A DNA stretch of 33,364 bases from positions 1-33,364 of the forward strand of contig JAFAHO010000303.1 of assembly GCA_019237205.1 (NCBI GenBank). The letters are read 5' to 3'. Made by a program: the position numbers and the translations under genes. Every line of letters begins with the position of its first letter. The first letter of the stretch is position 1. Source of the stretch: Hyphomicrobiales bacterium (GTDB taxonomy: Bacteria; Pseudomonadota; Alphaproteobacteria; Rhizobiales; Beijerinckiaceae). The notes below the pieces were generated by a model that did not search any database, had not been told where the DNA came from, and was given only the letters and a program-made list of their open reading frames with translations. Positions 25,892 through 33,364 of the stretch are shown here, in pieces.

Positions 25892-26806
25892 ATGCGCACT
25901 GCCCTGATAGGAATTGTCCTGGCGTTGGCCGCTCGAGCCGGCGCCGCGCCCGCTCTCGCCCAGGACAAAGGGACGCTCGATGACAAGCCCCTGCCTCCGC
26001 TCGCCAATCCCTCCGACCCGAACCTCCCCGCAAAAGAGGTGTTCGGCCGCGCGCTGACCCCGATCGAGGCAAGAGTCCGCTCGATTGGCTATTATTGGCG
26101 CGGCTGCCTCGTCGGCGCCAAGGCGTTGCCCGTGGACGGCGAGTCCTGGCAGGTGGTGCGGCTCTCGCGCAACCGCATGTGGGGCAATCCGGCAATGATC
26201 GCCTTCCTGGAGCGCTTCTCGCGCAAGGCCAAGGCGGAAGGCGTATGGAACGGCATTCTGGTCGGCGACATTTCCCAACCGCGCGGCGGCCCGATGATGA
26301 CCGGGCACGCCTCGCACCAGGTCGGCCTCGACGCCGACGTCTGGTTGACGCCGATGCCCGATCATACGCTGAGCCGCCAGGAGCGTGAGGAGATGTCGGC
26401 GGTCAACATGGTGACGGAGGACGGGCTGTCAGTCGACAGGTCGCACTGGTCGGAGGCCCAGGCCGGGATCATCAAGGCGGCCGCCGAGGAGCCGCAGGTC
26501 GACCGCATCTTCGTCAACGCCGCGATCAAGAAGGCGCTCTGCGAGACTCATAAGGGCGAACCCTGGATGAACAGGGTGCGCGCGTACTGGGGGCACAACT
26601 ACCACTTCCATATTCGCATCAAGTGCCCCGGCGGCGAGACAACCTGTGAGCCCCAGGATCCGCTGCCGCCCGGCGACGGCTGCGACAAGTCGCTCGCCTG
26701 GTGGTTCACCGACGAGGCGCTGCATCCGGCGCCGAGCAAGCCCAAACCGCCGATCACGATGGCCCAGCTGCCCCCCGAGTGCCGGACCGTCGTTCTGGAG
26801 AAGTAG
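25892..26806 (+). CDS. mepA: Penicillin-insensitive murein endopeptidase
   Basis: Cleaves D-alanyl-meso-diaminopimelyl cross-links in peptidoglycan in the periplasm. 304 aa with a signal peptide (RTALIGIVLALAARAGAAPALA, cut near AQD). The LAS-type metallopeptidase (M74) motifs are GHASHQVGLDADVW (H139 and D147, with H142 and D149 nearby) and GHNYHFHIRIKC (H235, H238, H240). Late Cys pairs (CPGGETTCEP, DGCDK) fit the disulfides of the family. The ATG at 25892 follows GGAGAGGTC; the longer frame would disrupt the signal. The stop is 1 bp from the stop of the convergent yqhA gene, so transcripts overlap at their ends. Confidence 0.93.
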   Translation: MRTALIGIVLALAARAGAAPALAQDKGTLDDKPLPPLANPSDPNLPAKEVFGRALTPIEARVRSIGYYWRGCLVGAKALPVDGESWQVVRLSRNRMWGNPAMIAFLERFSRKAKAEGVWNGILVGDISQPRGGPMMTGHASHQVGLDADVWLTPMPDHTLSRQEREEMSAVNMVTEDGLSVDRSHWSEAQAGIIKAAAEEPQVDRIFVNAAIKKALCETHKGEPWMNRVRAYWGHNYHFHIRIKCPGGETTCEPQDPLPPGDGCDKSLAWWFTDEALHPAPSKPKPPITMAQLPPECRTVVLEK

Positions 26807-26807
26807 C

Positions 26808-27332
26808 TCAGACGCCTTCGCCGTCGCCGCCAGCCGGGCGCGCGCGGTGGCCGAGCCGATCGGCGAGCGCGAGGAGCACCGCCGAGACGACGAAGGTCAG
26901 ATGGATGCCGGCCAACCACCAGAGCTCGCGGTCGCTTTCGTGCTCGATATCCATGAAGCCTTCGAGCAGCTTGATCGCCGAAATGGCGACGATCGAGGCC
27001 ATCAGTTTCAGTTTCAGCTCGCCGAAGTCGATTTCGGCGATCCAGTGCGGCCGTCCGTCGTTTTCCCGCATCACGACCGGCGCGACAAAGTTCGTGTAGC
27101 CCGAAAGGAAGACGATCACGACGAGCGAAGCCGTAAGCGTCATGTCGACCAGCGCCAGTTCGGAAAGCAGAACCCCTTCGTCGTTGAGGGAGGGAAGCTG
27201 AACGATGAACTGATAGAGGTGCACCCCGGTCTTGGCGAGCAGAGCAACGAGGCTGAAGGCGAGCGCGAGATAAAGTGGCGTCAGCAGGAACCGGCTCGCG
27301 AACAGCAGGCGCTCGATTGCGTCTTTGATCAT
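26808..27332 (-). CDS. yqhA: YqhA/UPF0114 family membrane protein
   Basis: 174 aa inner-membrane protein of unknown function (TIGR00645/UPF0114). It opens with IERLLFASRFLLTPLYLAL, a family hallmark, and has about four hydrophobic segments (14-35, 58-80, 107-127, 138-160). The soluble stretch between segments 2 and 3 contains WIAEIDFGELKLKLM, also conserved. The ATG at 27332 follows GGGAGATCG; the longer frame to 27449 overlaps mtnP and is rejected. Convergent with mepA. Confidence 0.87.
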   Translation of the reverse strand: MIKDAIERLLFASRFLLTPLYLALAFSLVALLAKTGVHLYQFIVQLPSLNDEGVLLSELALVDMTLTASLVVIVFLSGYTNFVAPVVMRENDGRPHWIAEIDFGELKLKLMASIVAISAIKLLEGFMDIEHESDRELWWLAGIHLTFVVSAVLLALADRLGHRARPAGGDGEGV

Positions 27333-27414
27333 CGATCTCCCGGCGGTCCGCAGTGATCGAGCCAAGCTCGTATGCCGGCCTTTTAGGGTGAACCGGTCAC
27401 TCGGCGCAAGGCGC

Positions 27415-28293
27415 TCATCCGCGCCGCAACACCCTTCCGGCAATCGCATCGAGCTTCTTCATGAGATCGGGATCGCGACCGCCATCATGGGTGATGATGG
27501 CGTACTCGAGCGAACGATCCGACCCGGCCGGACAGGCTTCGTGCACGGCAGGAAAGTCGCGGAGAGTGCGGGCGACCAGTGCGCTCGCCTTGTCGGCGTT
27601 GTCGGCCATCACCTTGATGACCGCAGCGACGTCGACCGCGTCGTGCTCCTCATGCCAGCAATCGTAATCGGTCACCATCGCGACGGTTGCATAAGAGATT
27701 TCGGCTTCTCGGGCGAGCTTCGCCTCGGTGGCGCCGGTCATGCCGATCACGTCCGCGCCGCGCGACTGGTAGCCGAGCGATTCGGCGAAGGACGAGAATT
27801 GCGGCCCCTCGATGCAGACATAGGTGCCGCCGTCCCGGCACGGAATGCCTTCCGCCTCCGCGGCGGCGAGAAGACGCCGTCGCAGCAGCGGAGCGATCGG
27901 GTGCGCCATCGAGACATGGGCGACGCATCCCGTGCCGAAGAAGGTCGACTGACGCAGATAGGTCCGGTCCTCGAACTGATCGATCAACACGAACATGCCC
28001 GGGTAGAGCTCGCGGTGAAACGAGCCGCAGGCCGAAAGCGCGATGATATCGGTGACGCCTGCGCGCTTCAGCGCGTCAATATTGGCGCGATAGTTGATAG
28101 TGGAGGGCGAGAAGCGGTGGCCGCGACCGTGCCGAGCGAGGAAGACCGCCTCTGTCCCGCGGACCCGGCCAAAGCGCAGCGCATCGGAGGGATCGCCCCA
28201 CGGAGTGGGAACAACCTTTTCGCGCACATCGGTCAAACCGGGGAGGTGGTAGACGCCCGAGCCGCCGATCACTCCGACTATCGCCTTCGCCAT
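27415..28293 (-). CDS. mtnP: S-methyl-5'-thioadenosine phosphorylase
   Basis: Splits 5'-methylthioadenosine with phosphate into adenine and methylthioribose 1-phosphate, starting methionine salvage and removing a polyamine-synthesis by-product. 292 aa. The PNP/MTAP phosphate-binding blocks are GVIGGSGVYHL (7-17) and ARHGRGHRFSPSTINYRAN; SACGS, EGPQFSSFAES, VIGMTGATEA and VTDYDCWHEEHD form the base and ribose site. It follows the bc1 genes on the same strand after about 130 bp with hairpins, and so probably has its own promoter. Confidence 0.94.
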   Translation of the reverse strand: MAKAIVGVIGGSGVYHLPGLTDVREKVVPTPWGDPSDALRFGRVRGTEAVFLARHGRGHRFSPSTINYRANIDALKRAGVTDIIALSACGSFHRELYPGMFVLIDQFEDRTYLRQSTFFGTGCVAHVSMAHPIAPLLRRRLLAAAEAEGIPCRDGGTYVCIEGPQFSSFAESLGYQSRGADVIGMTGATEAKLAREAEISYATVAMVTDYDCWHEEHDAVDVAAVIKVMADNADKASALVARTLRDFPAVHEACPAGSDRSLEYAIITHDGGRDPDLMKKLDAIAGRVLRRG

Positions 28294-28353
28294 TTCGTGT
28301 GTCCCTTCGCGCTCGCCTGCACTATCGACCGACGTCGCAGCAGGATCAACCGC

Positions 28354-28398
28354 CTAGCTTAAGCTAGAAACGCATACGCCCGCGGAGACCGCGGGCGT
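28354..28398. terminator. Palindrome and hairpin between petC and mtnP
   Basis: Two inverted repeats lie side by side. ACGCCCGCGG-AGA-CCGCGGGCGT (28376-28398) is a perfect 10-bp stem placed 28 bp after the cytochrome c1 stop, the likely end of the petABC transcript, although only TTT follows on the minus strand. CTAGCTTAAGCTAG (28354-28367) is a perfect 14-bp palindrome between that hairpin and mtnP, and could be a protein-binding site or part of the end signal. Confidence 0.5.
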
Positions 28399-28425
28399 CG
28401 ACGAGGATGATATCCTGTTGCTCCG

Positions 28426-29250
28426 TCAGTGGGCCGCTTCCCCGACCCGCTTCTTGGTGAAATAGAGCAGGCCTGCGAGCACGAACAGGAAGAGCATCAC
28501 CCGAAGACCGATCTTTTTCCGCTCGGGGAGGTTCGGCTCGGCGGCCCAGGTCAGGAACGCGGTGATGTCCTTGGAATAGTTGCTGAGAGTCGGAGCGGTG
28601 CCGTCGGTGTATTTGACCGCGCCGTCGGTGATCGGCTGCGGCATCGCTATCTTGTGACCGGGGTAGTAGAGATTCCACTGCGGATCGTCAGGCTTGGTGT
28701 AGCCGTTGAGGATCGCGTCGATGTAGTCGGAGCCCACTTCCTGGTACTCGAGCCCGGGCAACGCGTCGAAGACGAACCATGGGAACCCCCGCTCGTACTT
28801 CCGGGCCTTGGCGAGAAGATTCATGTCCGGCGGCGCCTTGCCCAAGACCGCCGCTGCCGCCTGATCATTGGGATAGGCTTCAGGGCGCGGAATGAGGTCC
28901 GCCGGAGTGCCCGGCCGCTTGAAGATCTCGCCCTTGTCGTTGGGCTCAGCGTTGGTGACCTGGTAGCTCGCCGCGAGCGTCTTCACCTGGTCCTCGCCGT
29001 ATCCCGGGCCGTCCGGATCGGCGAGGGCGCGAAATGGAATGCTGAGCGCGTGGCAGTTGCTGCATACCTCGCGGTAGACCTGAAAGCCCCGCTGCAACTG
29101 CGCTTGATCATACGTGCCGAACATGCCCGCGAAGCTCCACTCCTGGCGCGGCGGCTTGGGCTGGTCCGCTTCCTCCTGCGCGAGGGCGAACCCGCCGAAA
29201 GAGAGGGCAAGAGCTGCCGAGGCAAGAGCGGCGGATTTGAAGCGGATCAT
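28426..29250 (-). CDS. petC: Cytochrome c1, bc1 complex
   Basis: Heme c subunit of ubiquinol-cytochrome c reductase that passes electrons from the Rieske protein to cytochrome c. 274 aa. Signal peptide (FKSAALASAALALSFGGFALA), then the heme site CSNCH (C63, C66, H67). The distal methionine is probably in KIAMPQPITDG. YNDQAAAA-type and PPDMNLLAKARKY blocks are conserved in c1. One C-terminal anchor helix (LRVMLFLFVLAGLLYF) holds it in the membrane. It is a separate gene here, not fused to cytochrome b as the FbcH of some rhizobia. It starts 15 bp after the petB stop. Confidence 0.95.
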   Translation of the reverse strand: MIRFKSAALASAALALSFGGFALAQEEADQPKPPRQEWSFAGMFGTYDQAQLQRGFQVYREVCSNCHALSIPFRALADPDGPGYGEDQVKTLAASYQVTNAEPNDKGEIFKRPGTPADLIPRPEAYPNDQAAAAVLGKAPPDMNLLAKARKYERGFPWFVFDALPGLEYQEVGSDYIDAILNGYTKPDDPQWNLYYPGHKIAMPQPITDGAVKYTDGTAPTLSNYSKDITAFLTWAAEPNLPERKKIGLRVMLFLFVLAGLLYFTKKRVGEAAH

Positions 29251-29265
29251 CGGTATCTTCCCCGT

Positions 29266-30519
29266 TCACGCCTGGGCTGCCGCGGTGGCGTCCGCCTTCT
29301 TGGGAAGCACGGCGTCCGCGATCGAAGCCGGAATGGGCTTGGTCTTCTCGGTGAAGCTGAGCAACGGCATGATCACAAGGAAGAAGCCGAAATATCCCAC
29401 AGTGAGGAAGCGGGCGATCAGCGTGAGGCCCTCGGTCGGCTCCTGGGAGCCGAGCCATCCGAGACCGATGCAGATCACGACAAACACCCAAAAGAAGAAG
29501 CGATAGGTGGGGCGGTACTTGGCGGACTTGACCGGCGAACGGTCGAGCCAGGGCAGGAACGCGAGAATGGCGATCGATGCAAACAGCGCGATCACGCCCA
29601 TGAGCTTGTTCGGAATGGCGCGCAGGATGGCGTAGAACGGCAGCAGATACCATTCCGGCACGACATGCGCTGGCGTCGCGAGGGGATTGGCGATGTTCGA
29701 GTTGTCGGCGTCCAGGACGTAATTGGGAATGTAAAAGATTAGCCAGGCGTAAATGATCAGCCAAACCGAAAGCGCGAAGACGTCCTTGATAGTAGCGTAG
29801 GGCGTGAACGCCACGGTGTCGCGCTCGGCGTTCTTGACCTCGACGCCGTCGGGATTGTTTTGACCGGTCACGTGAAGCGCCCAGACGTGCAGGCCCACAG
29901 CGCCGACGATGATGAAGGGGAGCAGATAGTGCAGCGAGAAAAAGCGGTTGAGCGTCGGATCGCCGACCGCGTAACCGCCCCAGAGCCAATATGTTATCGC
30001 GGTTCCCACCAAGGGAATAGCCGAGAGGAGGTTGGTGATAACCGTCGCGCCGGCGAAGCTCATCGAACCCCAGGGCAGGACGTACCCGAGAAAAGCCGTT
30101 GCGGCCATCAGGAAGTAGATTACCACCCCGATGATCCAAAGAAGTTCGCGGGGAGCCTTGAATGAGCCGTAATAGATGCCGCGAAACATATGGGTGTAGC
30201 AGGCGAGAAAGAATAGCGTCGCGCCGTTCGTGTGCATATAGCGGACCAGCCAGCCGTAGTTCACATCGCGCATGATGTGGTTGATCGAGCTGAAGGCCTC
30301 CGTCGCCGAAGGCACGTAGTGCATCGCGAGCACGACGCCGGTGACGATCTGAGCGACTAGCATGAAGGAGAGGATCGCGCCGAACGTCCACATGTAGTTG
30401 AGGTTGCGGGGCACCGGATAGGCGACGAACGAGGAATGGACGAGGCCCATCAAAGGCAACCGCGATTCGAACCAGCGTCCGATTGCGCTCTTAGGAACGT
30501 AGGTCGAGGGACCGCTCAT
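29266..30519 (-). CDS. petB: Cytochrome b, bc1 complex
   Basis: Membrane core of the bc1 complex with two b hemes and both quinone sites. 417 aa, full-length mitochondrial-type cytochrome b with eight helices. Heme ligands lie in [13 protein letters not shown] and CYTHMFRG and in the pair around [15 protein letters not shown]. The Qo-site motif [16 protein letters not shown] is intact. The ATG at 30519 begins [16 protein letters not shown]; the frame extends 61 codons upstream without homology. It lies between the Rieske and cytochrome c1 genes. Confidence 0.96.
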   Translation of the reverse strand: MSGPSTYVPKSAIGRWFESRLPLMGLVHSSFVAYPVPRNLNYMWTFGAILSFMLVAQIVTGVVLAMHYVPSATEAFSSINHIMRDVNYGWLVRYMHTNGATLFFLACYTHMFRGIYYGSFKAPRELLWIIGVVIYFLMAATAFLGYVLPWGSMSFAGATVITNLLSAIPLVGTAITYWLWGGYAVGDPTLNRFFSLHYLLPFIIVGAVGLHVWALHVTGQNNPDGVEVKNAERDTVAFTPYATIKDVFALSVWLIIYAWLIFYIPNYVLDADNSNIANPLATPAHVVPEWYLLPFYAILRAIPNKLMGVIALFASIAILAFLPWLDRSPVKSAKYRPTYRFFFWVFVVICIGLGWLGSQEPTEGLTLIARFLTVGYFGFFLVIMPLLSFTEKTKPIPASIADAVLPKKADATAAAQA

Positions 30520-30587
30520 GGCATGGATCTCTAAATAGCGTTGACGAAACTGAATCGAAAACGATACGAGGCGCTCTACGGATTGGC

Positions 30588-31121
30588 TTAGCCGATCTTC
30601 ACCCTCGTATCGGTTAGGAACGCATATTCCGGGACGGCAAGATTGAGCGGCGCCGGCCCCTGACGGATGCGCCCTGACGTGTCGTAGATCGAACCGTGGC
30701 AAGGGCAGAGCCAGCCTTCGTACTTACCCTCCTGCCCGAGCGGCACGCAACCCAAGTGCGTGCAGACGCCGATGACGATCAGCCATTCCCGCTTCTTCAC
30801 CCGAGATTGATCCGTCTGCGGATCCCTGAGTTCGCCGAGCGGAACGTTCTCAGCGTCCTCGATTTCCTTCTTCGTCCGGTGACGAATGAACACAGGTCCG
30901 CCGCGCCATTTGACCGTGACAATCTGACCTTCGGGGATCGCGCCGATATCGACTTCGGTCGAGGCCAGCGCGAGCGTGGACGCGTCCGGATTCATTTGGT
31001 CGACCAGCGGCCAGACAACCGCGGCGACTCCGACAGCCCCAACTGCGCCAGCGGTGAGGAAGAGGAAATCCCTCCGATTTGGCGCTTCGACCGTCGCTGC
31101 GCTGGCCAATCCAACCCCCAA
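30588..31121 (-). CDS. petA: Rieske iron-sulfur subunit, bc1 complex
   Basis: Carries the 2Fe-2S cluster that takes electrons from ubiquinol. 177 aa. The cluster ligands are C120 and H122 (CTHLGC) and C139 and H142 (CPCHGS), with C125 and C141 forming the usual disulfide. The N-terminal [11 protein letters not shown] plus hydrophobic helix is a Tat-type, uncleaved membrane anchor. The start is unusual: no ATG is in frame, so it begins with TTG at 31121 or, better placed behind GGGGG, TTG at 31109. First gene of petABC, divergent from trmL with about 255 bp between. Confidence 0.93.
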   Translation of the reverse strand: MGVGLASAATVEAPNRRDFLFLTAGAVGAVGVAAVVWPLVDQMNPDASTLALASTEVDIGAIPEGQIVTVKWRGGPVFIRHRTKKEIEDAENVPLGELRDPQTDQSRVKKREWLIVIGVCTHLGCVPLGQEGKYEGWLCPCHGSIYDTSGRIRQGPAPLNLAVPEYAFLTDTRVKIG

Positions 31122-31376
31122 GACAGTTCATTGAGGCGCGCCGTTCGGGATCGTCGCGCGTCCAGTTGCGGCCTTTCGCAGATGATTGGCCTACCGATCA
31201 TGTCGCCGGGCGCAACCGGCGTCGAACGCGCGGCCTGCGCTGGCGCCGGTCGACATTCGAGGCGGCTTTTCGCATCGATCCTTTTGGTTGTCCATAGCCG
31301 GAAACGTCGCCGCGCTCGCCCTTTGGTCGTGTTCTTGCTTTCGCTTGGCCGAACAGACAGCTAAGTGCGACGAGCC

Positions 31377-31871
31377 ATGAGCGAGCCTGTCGCGCCATAT
31401 CTGCTGGCCCTGTACGAGCCGGACATCGCCCAGAACGCGGGCGCCATGATGCGCACCTGCGCCTGTCTCGGCGTCGAGGCGGCGGTCATCGAGCCCGCAG
31501 GCTTTCGCATGGCCGATGGCCGGTTCCGGCGCGCCGGGATGGACTATCTGAGCGGCGTCCAGATCGCCAGCCATGATTCCTGGATGAGATTCGAGGCGTG
31601 GCGCATTGCGGCCCAGCGCCGGCTGGTGCTCCTCACAACAAGCGGCGAGACCAATCTGTGGGATTTCACCTTCGCCCACGGCGACGTCATTCTTGTGGGG
31701 CGCGAATCGGCAGGCGTGCCGAAATCGGTAAGGGCGGCCGCCAACGCGCGCGTGCGCATACCAATCCGACCGCCCCTCCGATCGCTGAACGTCGGGGTGG
31801 CGGCTGCGATCGCTCTCGCCGAGGCCCTCCGCCAAATCGGGCGGCTTCCGCACGCTGAGGCCAGAACTTGA
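31377..31871 (+). CDS. trmL: tRNA (cytidine(34)-2'-O)-methyltransferase
   Basis: SPOUT-class methyltransferase that 2'-O-methylates the wobble base of certain leucine tRNAs using S-adenosylmethionine. 164 aa, normal for TrmL. The knotted SAM site is visible as LVGRESAGVP and IPIRPPLRSLNVGVAAAIAL. The N-terminal DIAQNAGAMMRTCACLG corresponds to the conserved NTGNxxRT block. ATG at 31377 is taken; GTG at 31365 is possible. Only a weak GACGAG precedes it. Next gene is 89 bp on, on the same strand. Confidence 0.92.
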   Translation: MSEPVAPYLLALYEPDIAQNAGAMMRTCACLGVEAAVIEPAGFRMADGRFRRAGMDYLSGVQIASHDSWMRFEAWRIAAQRRLVLLTTSGETNLWDFTFAHGDVILVGRESAGVPKSVRAAANARVRIPIRPPLRSLNVGVAAAIALAEALRQIGRLPHAEART

Positions 31872-31960
31872 AGACTGCTGTCTTCTCTGTGACGAAGGCG
31901 TGACATTGACGGTGGGTTGGGCGATTGTCGCGCGAGCCCGCGTTGCCTGCGGAGGAAATG

Positions 31961-32629
31961 ATGAGCGAAGGCGAGAAGGTTCGCGTTCTGATTGCCGATG
32001 ACCACCCCCTGGTCGTCGGCGGACTGAGAGAGGCTGTGCTCGCGGCGACCCCGGGGGCCGAGATTGCGGTGGCGCACGATTTCGACAGCATGGCCTCCGC
32101 GCTCGAAAGCTCGCCTGAAACCGACCTTGTGCTGCTCGATCTGACTATGCCAGGCGTCCGCGGCTTTTCCGGACTCTTGTTCCTGCGGTCGGAGCGCCCC
32201 TCGACCCCGGTCATCGTCGTTTCCGGCAACGAGGACCGCGCGGTCATCCGCCACTGCCTCGAATTCGGGGCGGCGGCCTTCATCCCGAAATCCACGGCGC
32301 TTGAGACGATGCGCGCGGCGATCGTGCAGGTGCTCGACGGCGGGCGATGGACGCCGCCCGATTTCGATCCAAACGCGCAGCCAAACAAGGAATCAAGCGC
32401 GCTGGCGCGACGGCTCGCTTCGTTGACGCCGCAGCAGATCCGCGTGCTGATGATGCTGTCGCAGGGCCTGCTCAACAAGCAGATCGCCTACGAACTCAGC
32501 GTCTCAGAAGCGACCGTGAAGGCCCATGTGTCCGCAATCCTGCAGAAGCTCGGCGTGGAAAGTCGGACCCAGGCCGTCATCCTCGCGACCAAGATCGAGT
32601 CGGCCCAGGAACTGTCGATCGCGCCTTAA
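31961..32629 (+). CDS. LuxR-family (NarL-type) response regulator
   Basis: 222 aa. The receiver domain (about 7-125) has the acidic pair D13/D14 (IADDHPL), the phosphorylation site D60 (VLLDLTMPG) and the conserved Lys in FIPKS. The C-terminal GerE/LuxR helix-turn-helix (about 150-210) reads LTPQQIRVLMMLSQGLLNKQIAYELSVSEATVKAHVSAIL in pieces. The ATG at 31961 is preferred because GGAGG sits five to ten bases before it; 31958 is too close. No sensor kinase in the window. It converges with acs, and regulators of this type beside acs in alphaproteobacteria may control it; that link is inferred. Confidence 0.93.
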   Translation: MSEGEKVRVLIADDHPLVVGGLREAVLAATPGAEIAVAHDFDSMASALESSPETDLVLLDLTMPGVRGFSGLLFLRSERPSTPVIVVSGNEDRAVIRHCLEFGAAAFIPKSTALETMRAAIVQVLDGGRWTPPDFDPNAQPNKESSALARRLASLTPQQIRVLMMLSQGLLNKQIAYELSVSEATVKAHVSAILQKLGVESRTQAVILATKIESAQELSIAP

Positions 32630-32698
32630 AGCTTCGTCTCCGAGGCTCTTTCTTTCGCCGCCCGTAATCACGACTTTCTGGGCAGAAGCTCCCGAGGT

Positions 32699-33364
32699 TC
32701 AGGTCTTGCCCCGGTTCTGACGGTTGTCGATCAGTTCACCGACCACAGCCGGATCGGCGAGCGTCGAGGTGTCGCCGAGCGAGCCGTATTCGTTTTCCGC
32801 GATCTTGCGCAGGATGCGTCGCATGATCTTGCCCGAGCGGGTCTTCGGCAGTCCGGGCGCGAATTGGATGAGGTCGGGCGAGGCGAACGGCCCGATCTCC
32901 TTGCGCACCCATGCGACGAGCTCCCTGCGCAGCTCCTCGGTCGGCTCGACGCCGGCCATCAAAGTCACATAGGCGTAGATCCCCTGCCCCTTGATGTCGT
33001 GCGGGTAGCCGACGACGGCTGCTTCCGACACTTTTTCATGGGCGACAAGCGCGCTCTCGACTTCCGCCGTTCCCATGCGATGACCGGAAACGTTGATGAC
33101 GTCATCGACGCGCCCAGTAATCCAGTAGTAGCCGTCCGCGTCGCGGCGGGCGCCGTCGCCGGTGAAGTACTTCCCCGGGTAGGCCGCAAAATACGTGTTC
33201 ATGAAGCGGGCATGATCGCCGTAGACGGTGCGCGACTGCGCCGGCCAGGAATCGGCGATGACCAGATTGCCCTCGCAGACGCCCTCCTGAACATCGCCGG
33301 CGGCGTCGACGATTTCCGGAATGACGCCGAAGAACGGCCGCGTCGCCGAGCCCGGCTTGAGCTT
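32699..33364 (-). CDS. acs: Acetyl-CoA synthetase, 3' part
   Basis: Activates acetate to acetyl-CoA through acetyl-AMP. The window holds the last 221 residues; the gene continues past base 33364. Motifs present are [34 protein letters not shown] with the hinge Asp, [20 protein letters not shown], and [17 protein letters not shown] with the catalytic lysine that is the classic site of regulatory acetylation. [14 protein letters not shown] near the C-terminus is typical of Acs rather than propionyl-CoA synthetase. Convergent with the response regulator, 69 bp between stops. Confidence 0.95.
   Translation of the reverse strand, partial: KLKPGSATRPFFGVIPEIVDAAGDVQEGVCEGNLVIADSWPAQSRTVYGDHARFMNTYFAAYPGKYFTGDGARRDADGYYWITGRVDDVINVSGHRMGTAEVESALVAHEKVSEAAVVGYPHDIKGQGIYAYVTLMAGVEPTEELRRELVAWVRKEIGPFASPDLIQFAPGLPKTRSGKIMRRILRKIAENEYGSLGDTSTLADPAVVGELIDNRQNRGKT

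Noticed and set aside
28429..29742. 437-codon plus-strand frame
   Set aside because: Antisense to cytochrome c1 and b genes, no domain.

Overview
The window is GC-rich, densely packed DNA that looks like a chromosomal segment of an alphaproteobacterium, most likely of the order Hyphomicrobiales (Rhizobiales). The pointers are a petA-petB-petC cytochrome bc1 operon with cytochrome b and c1 as separate genes, trmL divergent from it, mtnP downstream, an acs gene convergent with a LuxR-type response regulator, DUF2934 and 'MCDYS' small proteins, and FCD-type GntR and LacI catabolic regulators. Genus cannot be fixed from the sequence alone. No tRNA, rRNA, CRISPR array, insertion sequence or phage gene was seen.

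Layout. 0.4-1.65 kb: class III adenylate cyclase (-). 1.8-5.1 kb: four tightly packed (+) genes for sugar-acid catabolism: an L-gulonate 3-dehydrogenase-like enzyme, a gluconate 5-dehydrogenase-like SDR, 2-dehydro-3-deoxygalactonokinase and KDPGal aldolase; no dehydratase is present. 5.2-6.4 kb: a lipoprotein alpha/beta hydrolase (-). 6.7-12.3 kb: a (-) catabolic block with an amidohydrolase/decarboxylase, a hydrolase-like protein, a GST, a VOC-fold protein, a phenylacetate-CoA-ligase-like enzyme and a citryl-CoA-lyase-like protein. The last four form one coupled operon, divergent from a GntR regulator with a palindromic site between them. 13.2-14.5 kb: a DUF900-like hydrolase without a visible nucleophile motif, followed by a short echo of its own coding sequence. 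14.8-19.5 kb: LacI regulator and a complete CUT2-type sugar ABC importer (ATPase, permease, binding protein).

19.5-24.7 kb: DUF2934 protein, DUF4239 membrane protein, then the AmmeMemoRadiSam set: a radical SAM enzyme (AmrS-like) divergent from a single gene fusing the Memo-like (AmrB) and AMMECR1-like (AmrA) proteins. This conserved three-part system has no settled bacterial function and is the strongest candidate here for undescribed biology. A small 'MCDYS' protein and a broken patatin-like gene follow. 24.7-27.3 kb: lipoprotein hydrolase, murein endopeptidase MepA and YqhA-family membrane protein. 27.4-31.1 kb: mtnP and the bc1 operon. 31.4-33.4 kb: trmL, a response regulator and the 3' part of acs.

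How the parts fit together: the (+) sugar-acid enzymes and the LacI/ABC importer could serve uptake and breakdown of one sugar or sugar acid, but they are about 10 kb apart and no site links them. The (-) operon looks like CoA-dependent breakdown of an aromatic or related acid. The bc1 complex, acs and mtnP are core metabolism.
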